From Cladopsammia gracilis (lineage: Eukaryota; Cnidaria; Anthozoa; Scleractinia; Dendrophylliidae), in assembly GCA_022457155.1 (NCBI GenBank), contig JAJGOT010000605.1, forward strand, positions 186,001 to 250,000: a stretch of DNA of 64,000 nt, written 5' to 3'. The position numbers and the translations under genes were made by a program. The notes under the pieces were generated by a model. That model saw only the letters and a program-made list of their open reading frames with translations. It did not search any database and was not told the DNA's origin. Shown in pieces: positions 1 through 9,384 of the stretch (position 1 is its first letter; each line of letters starts with the position of its first letter).

Positions 1-445
1 TGAAGCCGTTGACGAAATCCTCTGGTGTGACCATTCAAGTGAAACCTTTTCAGTAGTACTTTTGCATGGTACCATTTGTTCCAACTTTTGAGTCTGTGGA
101 CGAAATCCTATGGTATGACCATTCAAATGAAACCTCTTCAGCAGTACTTTTGCATGGTACCATTTGTTCTAACTTTCGAGTTTGTTGATGAAATCCTATG
201 GTGTGACCATTCAAATGAAACCTCTTCAGCAGTACTTTTGCATGGTACCATTTGTTCTAACTTTTGAGCCTGTTGATGAAATCCTATGGTGTGACCATTC
301 AAATGAAACCTCTTCAGCAGTACTTTTGCATGGTACCATTTGTTCTAACTTTTGAGTCTGTTGACGAAATCCTATGGTGTGACCATTCAAACGAAACCTC
401 TTTGTCAGTACTTTTACATGGTACCATTTATTTTTCGATATTTTA
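1..445. repeat. 88-bp satellite array A (about 5 units)
   Basis: The CATGGTACCATTTGTTCTAA landmark recurs at 65, 153, 241, 329 and 417, a strict 88-base period. Each unit has GACGAAATCCTATGGTGTGA and CAAATGAAACCTCTTCAGCA. The array continues beyond the window start. A single inverted, decayed unit lies at ~1490-1585. Confidence 0.92.
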
Positions 446-824
446 GAAAAACGAAATTTGGAATTTTCATGAATTTTGAACTTTTGCACAGTTAATTAGG
501 AGTTAAGATTAATGCTTTATATCCATTTATAGCGCTATCCACCTTTTGAACAACCGGGGCCTGTTGTTGTTTTGTTTTCGTCACAGCCGAGATCACGTGT
601 GGTCAGCGTGTACTGCTGTTTAAATATTGCGTGGACCTTTTCTCTAAGAAAAAGGTAATAATCCCATACACGGCATTTCGGCAAGGATACAAGTCAGGGC
701 ATTTTTATTACATCCCAAAAGTTCAAAAATATTAAATATGAGTACCCAGAATTAGCATAAATTTTTGCGGATCGGCGGTTTTGGATATCCATTATCACCC
801 CCTCCTGAAGCACAACATAAAAAC
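446..824. other. no gene seen
   Basis: AT-rich unique-looking sequence between satellite A and the palindrome at 825; no coding or RNA signal recognised. Confidence 0.5.
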
Positions 825-996
825 TAGCCTGCGTGGCAGGCGTTCTAAGGGGAAGGGGAAGGGGAAGGGGAAGGGGGAAAATTCGGGCGCGCGAGAACGC
901 GAAGGGCGCGCCCCCTCCCTCGCGCGCCCTTCGCGTTCTCGCGCGCCCGAATTTTCCCCCTTCCCCTTCCCCTTAGAACGCCTGCCACGCAGGCTA
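825..996. repeat. long GC-rich palindrome
   Basis: TAGCCTGCGTGGCAGGCG at the left is mirrored at the right, with GGGGAA repeats and a CGCGCGAGAACGCGAAGGG core. The left arm carries more GGGGAA units than the right. Centre near 910-920. Confidence 0.85.
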
Positions 997-2694
997 CATA
1001 AAAACGGGCTCAACATAAGATCGCCAATTTCTCTTTTTATTATGCATTTATTTGACGTGAACCACTTTGTCCTTTTGCCTGCGCTGCGTATCTAGTGAAA
1101 AGCAGGATGGAATCCACGGACATCTGGACCCTTTACCCTGCACACTTAGTCCTGGCAAAACTCCAATACAGTTTTGTATTAAAAAAACACTCTTATACTG
1201 CCATCTATGACACCAACCATGGACATAAATAACTTTTATTAACACTTGACAGCTATTGCGGATACTACAGTGCGTAATCGGCGCAACAGTCTTGTTTGTG
1301 ATAGAGGCCTTTATCAATTGTCCTTTGAAAGTAGCGTGTATTTTACATTATCAGTATATCAAGCGATATCTCTCTGCACTCACGCAGAGATTTCATATCT
1401 TGGCCCACGCAAGAGTACAAAGGGTGCCAAAAATTGACATTCAAGAAAAATCCCAAATTTTCTTTTGTAAAATCAGATACTGAACAACAAATGGTATCAT
1501 GCGAAATTACTGCCAAAGAAGTTTCATTTGAATGGTACCTCCATAGAATTTCGTCAACAGACTCAAGAGTAAGAACTACACAGTACATGTTTCCATAATT
1601 GAATCTGGAGTGAAAGGGTTAAGGACCCCCCAGTCAAGACTCTTCCGAAGCCCTTCTATTTTCTGCCCTTTTTCTTTCAGCAACTTTAACAGAAACGTAT
1701 CACTTGGATTTATAAATTAGTTATATCAAAACATTTCTAAGCCGATAACTAAACAAGTTTAGTCACCACTACGGCTTGTTGAAAAAAAAAAAGCTTCAAA
1801 TGCTAAACAGGTCAAATGGTTTGCATAGTCACTCAACAGACCATGGCCGTTTAACATTTGCATTAGCGGATACAGGGAAGGGATGCCGACCCCTAATCTC
1901 GCCAAAAAATAAGCCCGGTTTAAAATTAAATAATTAGCTGTTACATAAATAGCAAGAGTTACAGCCAATGTCATTTAATGAACCAAGGTCTTTATAGCTA
2001 AGTAGGCTCTTGAAGGCAGTTAGAGACTATGCATTTCTTTCTGTTTTTGTAAGCCTTGACTATAGTAATGGCCCTAAGTATCTAACTGAATGTTTGCCAT
2101 ACCTAACGGTGTTGTAACGCGGTAATCTAAAATCAGCGTTACGTAAATTCCGGATGTTGACATCGTTCTTTATGAATACGTCTGCTAGGTCAGTTTTGGT
2201 GCCAGGTCATATCAAACTTTGTACATCAGTATCAGGATATCCCTTCTTCTCCTGTCTTCAAGTGTGGGGACTTTTGATTGCTTTCTCTCCCCTTACGATA
2301 GAATCTGGATCCACTCGGAAAGTCAAATTGGAACAGCTCATCTAACTGGAAAGTTTCCTGTATTCCTACTTTTCCATTCTAACTGAAACTACCGGAAAAT
2401 CCGTGTACCATTTGTCAATGCCATGCTCTACTCACGCCCTCTGGTCCCTTTTCGCGCGCTTTCTGACAGAACCATTAGTCCCCAGGGGGAGCGGGACTCC
2501 CATATAAAATTGACGGGGTTGATCGTCGAAAATTTTGAAAGGAACCAAAAGCCCGTTTTGCGGGTTTTGTGCGCCCTTCGTCGAGGATGGTGCAGATTTT
2601 AAATACAGTCCCGTACAGTTGCCTCCAAAGTTGTGAAATAATAAAGTGGTTGTACATGTAACCCGACATTCAATTCATTAGTTTGACCATGCAT
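997..2694. other. no gene seen
   Basis: Apart from the lone inverted satellite unit at ~1490-1585, nothing recognisable. Open frames are short and lack family motifs. Confidence 0.5.
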
Positions 2695-2825
2695 TTCATA
2701 TTATGCAGACTCAATTTGCATTGGTAATTAATACCCTGGGGATTATGTTAATGAGACTATAAAAGATGTTACATGTGCCCCACCCCATTACTCTACTCGA
2801 GGCCGCAAAAGTGAGTAGTTTGGCG
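2695..2825. repeat. duplicated block, partner at 4365-4485
   Basis: ACTCAATTTGCATTGGTAAT through CTCGAGGCCGCAAAAG is repeated at 4365-4485 with few changes. A small open frame (2766-2948, plus) begins in it; from ATG 2853 it reads MADVEQVPRVVVDETIAALI. I do not recognise it. Confidence 0.75.
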
Positions 2826-3039
2826 TTTCTGTTATCATCCCCGACTTACTCGATGGCCGACGTGGAACAAGTTCCTCGCGTTGTGGTAGATGAAACAATA
2901 GCAGCGCTAATAAGCTCCCCAGCCGACGCGGCAGTTCACAGCGGCTGAAGTTTGACCGGCTGTACAGGCGAATGAGATACCGTTTATCAGGTTTGGAACG
3001 TTACACGTGTTTTGCTCTTCGCGTCACTGGTTTGTTGTT

Positions 3040-3605
3040 TAATTCTTGCACTGATAATTGCCTGTGAGGTCTGCCGGCGTGACGAAGTTTTTTCTCCGTT
3101 AATGCCTGGGAATCTTCTCTGCGTGTTAAACTGTTTGTATTGATGTATACCTGTGAGGCTCGCCGGCGTGGTGAATTTGCCTGTGTGGCTTGCCTGTGTG
3201 GCGGCATTGAAGTAATATTGCCTGTGTGGCTTGCCTGTGCGGCGAATTTGTACTGATAATTGCCTGTGAGGTCTGCCTGCGTGGCGAACGTTCTGCTCTG
3301 TTATTGCCTGGGAGGCTTCTCTGCGTTATTAAATCTTTTGTATTGATGTATGCCTGTGAGGCTCGCCGGCGTGGCGAATTTGTTTTGGATAATTTATGCC
3401 TGTGAGGCTTGCCTGTGTGGCGGGATTGAATTGATATTGCCTGGGTGGCTTGCCTGTGCGGTGAATTTGTACTGATAATTGCCTGTGAGGTCTGCCTGGG
3501 TGGCGAATTTTTTGCTCTGTTATCGCATGGGAGGCTTTTCTGCGTGATTTCTTCCATTGTTGTGTACCCGTGAGGCTCACCGGCGTGGCAAATTTATTTG
3601 GAGCA
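3040..3605. repeat. higher-order minisatellite (GCCTGTGAGGCTCGCCGGCG)
   Basis: GCCTGTGAGG/TGCCTGTGTGGCTTGCCTG units alternate with GAATTTGTACTGATAATT spacers in a larger period of about 200 bases. Long minus-strand open frames here are repeat by-products. Confidence 0.8.
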
Positions 3606-3854
3606 ACCGAAGTTGTGAGACGAGATAAGAACACTGAATGTAACAGGATGGCTGGATGAATAATGTACTCTTCAGAATGCTTTATTTAACAACCCACCCT
3701 GTTATAATTGTTGCCGTAGCCTCGTAGACTTTATTTTATTTTCCCCGCCGTTTTTCTTCGGCTATATTTTAATCGCTCCTGTTCAGGGTGAGTAACTCCT
3801 GTTGGTATACCGTATGTCTCGGTAGCCACCAGACGTTCTGCTTTCAGACGTGAA

Positions 3855-3914
3855 GTCGCTCCCTCCTGGTCAGGAACCCCGATACCACGGGGTTCCTGAC
3901 CAGGAGGGAGCGAC
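3855..3914. repeat. 60-bp palindrome
   Basis: GTCGCTCCCTCCTGGTCAGG is mirrored exactly; loop GATACCAC. Confidence 0.85.
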
Positions 3915-4129
3915 AGAGGTAGTTAATTGAAGTGGCATGCTCTCGTCGGGCGAGTCTCCTGAGTTAGAAGCATTACAATTGAGCTTGGACATTGCTAGCT
4001 AAATCAACAGTTGTCAGGTGTTATTTGTGTACAGTATTATCATATTAGTCTTCTCATAGGTTTGTTACGAGTTACATTAGATTATATTGCATATTAAGGA
4101 TAAGTAATTAAGAGTAGGGGTGAGGATTG

Positions 4130-4215
4130 CGAGAAGCTGGGTGGTACAGTGGTACCGTAGGCTATGTAAGGCTAAGCCTAGTTGAGGTCATAGATTCAAT
4201 CCTGGAAAGAGTAAG
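4130..4215 (+). repeat. tRNA-derived SINE head, copy 1
   Basis: Contains TGGTACAGTGG (4142), which fits the pol III A box, and GATTCAATCC (4193), close to the B box. Over 75 bases it matches 45475-45560. It does not fold into a convincing functional tRNA, so a SINE or tRNA relic is preferred. Confidence 0.5.
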
Positions 4216-4302
4216 GATTGGGAAGAGTAAGGTCATGTTTGTGTTATAAACTTCCTGTGGTGTCGGAAAGATGAGAATAGAAGTGAGCTTGGGGAAGGCC
4301 AG

Positions 4303-4665
4303 AGCGATTCTCTATATCTTATTACCATGTCATTAATAACAATACCCAGGGTAGAATATTACACTATGCAAACTCAATTTGCATTGGTAATTAATACCCT
4401 GGGGATTATGTTAATGAGACTAAAAAAGAAGTTACATGTGCCCCACCCCATCACTCTACTCGAGGCCGCAAAAGGGAAGAGTTTGGCAACCCACCCTCCC
4501 ACCCGATCGAGTAAGTCGGGCTTGATCCTCTCAGCTCCCCTCTTCGCCTGGTCTTGGGCTTGTCCCAGAGCGATTCTCCATAGCGATCCCAGAGCGATTC
4601 TCCATATCTTATTACCATGTCATTAATGACAATACCCAAGGTAGAATATTACACTATGCAAATTT
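4303..4665. repeat. local direct duplication
   Basis: ATATCTTATTACCATGTCAT..TATTACACTATGCAAA occurs at ~4311-4370 and ~4603-4662. It brackets the second copy of the 2695-2825 block. Confidence 0.7.
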
Positions 4666-4838
4666 GTTTGGAAATCTGACAGGCACTCTGCAGGGGCAAC
4701 CTAACGAGGAATGCACAGGGAACCCAACGAGGAAAAACCTTTGAATGCAGAGGTCCACACGACGCAGAAATTAAACTTACTGGTAGTTGCCGGATCTTCC
4801 TTGTGAAAGATCTCGTGCCAGGCGTCACTTGAATGTGA

Positions 4839-5048
4839 AAATACAAAACTGAATGCAAGGCTGGCACTACGGCAAAGGGCAGATTTATTAATGGCCAATA
4901 TTTCGACTAATTGTACTAGTCTTCCTCAGGGCCAGGGCTATACACATAGCCCTGGCCCTGCGGAAGACTAGTACAATTAGTCGAAATATTGGCCATTAAT
5001 AAATCTGCCCTTTGCCGTAGTGCCAGCCTTGCATTCAGTTTTGTATTT
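4839..5048. repeat. 210-bp near-perfect palindrome
   Basis: Arms of about 100 bases (AAATACAAAACTGAATGCAA mirrored to 5048) around GCTATACACATAGC. It is flanked by short direct copies of AACGAGGAATG (~4704 and ~5050), a possible insertion footprint. Confidence 0.88.
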
Positions 5049-5227
5049 CCAACGAGGAATGTGCAGGGAAACGCTTGGAATGGCATTAGCGTTGTACATT
5101 TTTTCCATATTATTTTAGCGCCTTTAAAAGAAACTATGTGGCAGCTAATACAGATTGATGTTTTTTTTTTCAGCTGAATATTTCCTCGGAAGAAACTTTT
5201 AGGGAAAGGCATCTTATCCCTCAAACT

Positions 5228-5590
5228 TCTTAGCTGCTTTCTTCTTTCCGAAAATCCTTGTTCCTAATGAAACATAGGGCCTCCACTAGCGCTCGCCATC
5301 TGACCCTATTTTGTGTGTCCTTTGCCTCATGTTCACGCCACGTAAGTCCTCTCTCCTCCAACTCTGACATTCTCGTGCGCCTCCAGGTGTGCCGGGTCTC
5401 CCTCTTTTGCGCTTCCCCGGCGGGTTCCACTCAAAGGCCCTCTTGGCCACATGTCCGTCTAGTCTCCTCAGTGTGTGGCCAATCCAACCCCACGCTCCTC
5501 ACGGCTATGGGTCGCTGCCGTGTTTGCTTCCAAAGCTCCTCATTACGGATCCTTCTGTGCCACCCAAATCCGCAGGATGCTCCTTAAGGC
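5228..5590 (-). mobile_element. RTE/CR1-type LINE C-terminal remnant
   Basis: On the minus strand, pieces in two frames read WGWIGHTLRR, FEWNPPGKRKR, HTWRRTRMSELEERGLTW and RVRWRALVEALC. These match the basic GKRKRGRP..TWRR tail that follows the reverse transcriptase in some animal LINEs. The clean part is 5430-5230; a frameshift separates it from the upstream part. Confidence 0.65.
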
Positions 5591-7490
5591 TCTTGTTGAT
5601 GAACACCTGCAACTTCTGTTTCAAAAATCCGAAAATCCTAATCCTAATCCTAAACCCGATGTGACGAAGATTTCAGGCGTCAATTTACTAAAGTTTTAAT
5701 TGATTGCAAAATTTTAAGATGACGATTCTTTGGGTGCTCTTGATTTTGGAATGAAACTTTAAATTGATTGCTCTGCAGTTGGATCGCTTCCCCTTTTTAC
5801 TGCTATTTCTGGAATTTCAAGTGATTATCAAGAAGCTGAAAGTCTCTTCTTTCCAAAAATTATTTTCATAAAGTGACTTTGTTTCAGAAGGCCAACAAAG
5901 AACGCTGGAATGTCAAACAAATACAAGCTGTTGGCACAACTTTTAAGTTTATTTTACTGAGATATTTTTTTGTAAAAGGGGTACACTGTACATTGTGTAC
6001 AACGCGTTATGGAAAACGTACACCAGCATTTCCATCGCGTTAAGATAATGTGTGAAACGCGAAGGCGATGGTCGCTCAGTTATCTCTGAGCTATATTGGA
6101 ATTGTTTAGTCTTAATATGTTCAGTTGTAAATATTCAGTGAGATACGAACTTTCAGAGGGGTAGGGGCTCGGTCGTGGGGGGTTGGAGGGGGGTTGTTGC
6201 TTCACATGAAAAATCTTAGAAATTTCGGGGAATTGGGGAGTTTTGTTCTCTTGGAATGGGGGCAGGAGAGTCCCAACAAAAAACTTCTGGGGAGGACACC
6301 GATGTTTTCAGGATAAAATTAGCTATAATACAAATCATTAATAATATAATACAGCAATTATCTATTAGACAAACTAGTGTAATAAAATGCTGATCATATA
6401 GTACGGTGTATATGTTGCAGTTCAATTTTATCCTTGGTTCAATTTTTATTTTTCTTTGTTTTATATTTATTATCATATATTAGCATAGTAAAGAACAATG
6501 AAAAATATAAATTGAACCAAGGATAAAAATGAACTACAACATATATTGAAACAAACCTTCTTTGAATAATGTGTCCACCACACCATCCTTGATGGACCCT
6601 TGATGTCATTCCTCTCAGGAAACTGTGATTCCTATCATCGTGTCAAGCCTGTGACTGATTTCACCATCATACAGTCTTTCCAACGTATTTATACATCTCT
6701 TTTTATCATCACATTCAACAACACAAATACCATCTTTTGATATTTGCCCCTGGGCAGCATTGGCTGTAATGCTGTTTTGAATGAGTTGTGTATTGTGCTG
6801 CATATTATAGTTATTTTCTTATCCAATGCTTGAAGAGCTTAGGGAGGAAGAGACAGTCGAACTAAAACTCGCTGGAATCGCTTCGAATCGACCCCAAAAC
6901 CACTCAAGACACAAGTAAACACACAAATAAGTTCAGGTGAGCCATTTTTATTCAAATGTCGTTCCTAATTTTACGCTCAAATTCGAAGTGAATTTTCCCC
7001 ATACAAATCCTTATAGATTCGCTGTAACGCAACAGTTACCTGTAAACATCACTTGAGCTTGGGCTACCTGTGGTTACTCCTTTTAAATCTGGATTCGTTC
7101 GAATCTCGTATCTTGCTTTCGACGGTTTCCATGAGCTAACAGGATCACTATCTTTGACAGACATATTTCTCTTTATAGATGAGTCGGGACGTCGTCGCCT
7201 ACACCACTCTGCTGACGAAGGGCAAGTCACATACTCCCTGGTCATGCCGACGGTCATGCCACTTTGAAGAACCTCGTTCCCAGGTTCCAGTCACGCATGT
7301 GACGTCCGCGTGATGAGTCTGATTGTCACGGGATGTTACTCACTTGACAGACCGAATGAGTTTATAGCTCTTCATACAGAAAAAAAATCAGGAAATATCA
7401 GGTTCCAATGACCAGTTTCTGTAATTGAGGTGGACAAAAGTGGCCCTCTTTTCTGTTTTCACTCGAAAGGAAGGATCGATTCTCTCTGTC
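5591..7490. other. upstream region of DGLUCY, no exon identified
   Basis: Includes the foldback at 6410-6545. A missing 5' exon with a mitochondrial presequence would be expected here or further upstream, but none could be supported. Confidence 0.4.
6410..6545. repeat. imperfect AT-rich foldback
   Basis: Arms ATATGTTGCAGTTCAATTTT and the complement ending near 6545 share TTTTATCCTTGGTTCAAT. Confidence 0.75.
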
Positions 7491-7687
7491 ATGTCAGCGC
7501 TGCGCGCTCAGCTACGGAACATGTCAGCAGAGGGCTACATTCAAGCCAGTGTAGTTGCGGTTCCCTCTTCAAACAGTGAACAACTCGAGAGATTCTGTGA
7601 GTTAAACAAAGAGACATGTCCTTTACTTTACCTCAGTGAAACAGGGGATACAACGGCAGGGAACCTTGCCCGAGGTTCAGATATTAG
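7491..7687 (+). CDS. DGLUCY: DGLUCY exon 1 as modelled (start uncertain)
   Basis: Encodes the first recognisable DUF1445 segment (EGYIQASVVAVPSS, ERFCELNKETCPLLYL, GSDIR). The donor is GTATGC at 7688 and the last codon is split after AG. The open frame runs back past 7491, so the true 5' boundary could be an acceptor between about 7425 and 7505 fed by an unseen upstream exon. Confidence 0.75.
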
Positions 7688-9341
7688 GTATGCATACGTT
7701 GTGGTTCAATTTTTATTTTGGTTTGAAAATTTTGAAGCAGTTTAATTTTTAATTTCCCTTTGTCTTAGATTGTGGTAATACGGCTGAGACAAGGGAACTA
7801 AAAATTAAACTGGTTTGAAAATTTCAGAGCAAAAGAAAAATTTGAACCACAACACATATAAAGTATCAATCATATTAATTATATATTGAGTTACCCAGTT
7901 ATTTTGAGTAACCCAATCAATAACAACTAATGGACTATTATTGATTGGTGGGATTAATTGATAAAAATTGATATTGCAATCCACATAACTTCATATAACT
8001 ACTATAGACTTTTATTGATCAATCTAATTAGGGTTAAAATCCTCCATTAACCCCCTCCCCTCTAATAATAAGCCTCCCCTTTTATATGGAGCAAGACATT
8101 TATTACGCCCCCTCCCCCTCTCAAATAAGCCCCCCCCCCCTCACTCTTTCCTTCACAGCCAAAAACAGACTGTATTACTTGTGTACTTTTACAGTACCAA
8201 TCCAGGCACAAATTTACATACAGTACTGGCAAGCTTTGGGGGAAATACTACCTGCACTTAGTACCAAAAAACAGTAATTACAGTAATCATTAATGTACAT
8301 GACGTACTGTAAAAATAATGCTGTTTATAAGCCTTGGACTTACCGTATTTCCTCAAATAATAGCCGTCATTTGATTAATCACCCCCCTCAAATAATCGCC
8401 CCCCTTTGGTGAAAATATGTATGTGTAATCGCATGGGCCCGAGTAAAATTAAGGATTAATATCACGTATGTTTTCAGAAGCTGTAGAAATTGCCCGAGTT
8501 GCGAAGCGACGAGGGCAATTTCTACAGCTTCTGAAAACACGAGTGATATTAATCCTTAATTTTACTCGGGCCCATGCGATTACTTGTTTATAACATAGCA
8601 GGCAAAATTATAGGGAAACCTTTCAGACTTTTTAATAGTCACTCAGACTTGAAACTACCCAAAGTGAACAAATTGACAAGAAAAACTTTCCAACTCACTG
8701 TGATTGAATAAATTTCTAATCGGTCAAAGATACATTTGGCTGTTGTGTACATCTGGAGAACATAGGCTAATTTTTATCGATAAAAGACACTTTACCACAA
8801 AAACAAAGTTTTATTTAAGCGTACTGGTGTTTGAAGTTTTTGCCGCTTTGATAACAACAACAAATGGCAAGTTCAAACTTGCTTGCACGTTTGGCAATTT
8901 AATTGCTTTCTTTCCCTTTTTTAGCCTTATTCTTTCTCCTGTTAAACATATTATTGTCCCTTTCAGCAAAATCTGTCAAAGTTCTTTCCTTTGGTCCGCA
9001 GAAATCCGCATATATTCAATGAAGTGATGAAATTTTAAAATCTTTTGCCGCAATGAATGAATTTCATCGAGGTCTTCAATGTCGCAAACTGGTTAATGCA
9101 CGTTTTAACACAAATAATCGCTTCCTGTTTGGCGTAAAATGCTGTAATTCACCTGTAAAATTTCTTTCTTACGTATCATCCGATTTGCTTCCTTTTTATC
9201 GAAAAATCCCCGGCGAAACATGCGAGTGCTCCGTTTGTAAATTTTCTTCAAAATCCCGCGAAGCCAACTGAATGCAACGAGAACGACGCGCTCAACCAAT
9301 CACGAGTGAGAAATGCTTATGCTCGACCAATCAGGATCAAG

Positions 9342-9384
<43 letters not shown>

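Noticed and set aside
226..489. Overlapping open frames on both strands across the 1-445 region (also 32772-33359)
   Set aside because: They follow the 88-bp satellite exactly and repeat its translation; no start context, splice or family support.
2766..2948. 60-codon frame with MADVEQVPRVVV
   Set aside because: Possible start of a real protein, but short, partly in a duplicated repeat, with no recognisable family or following exon.
3040..3605. CRISPR array
   Set aside because: Repeats are irregular, spacers are themselves repeated, and the genome is eukaryotic.
3126..3634. 143- and 101-codon minus-strand frames rich in RQATQA-type repeats
   Set aside because: By-product of the GCCTGTGAGG minisatellite.
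4130..4215. Functional tRNA gene
   Set aside because: A and B boxes are present, but the stems do not form a convincing cloverleaf and a second diverged copy exists.
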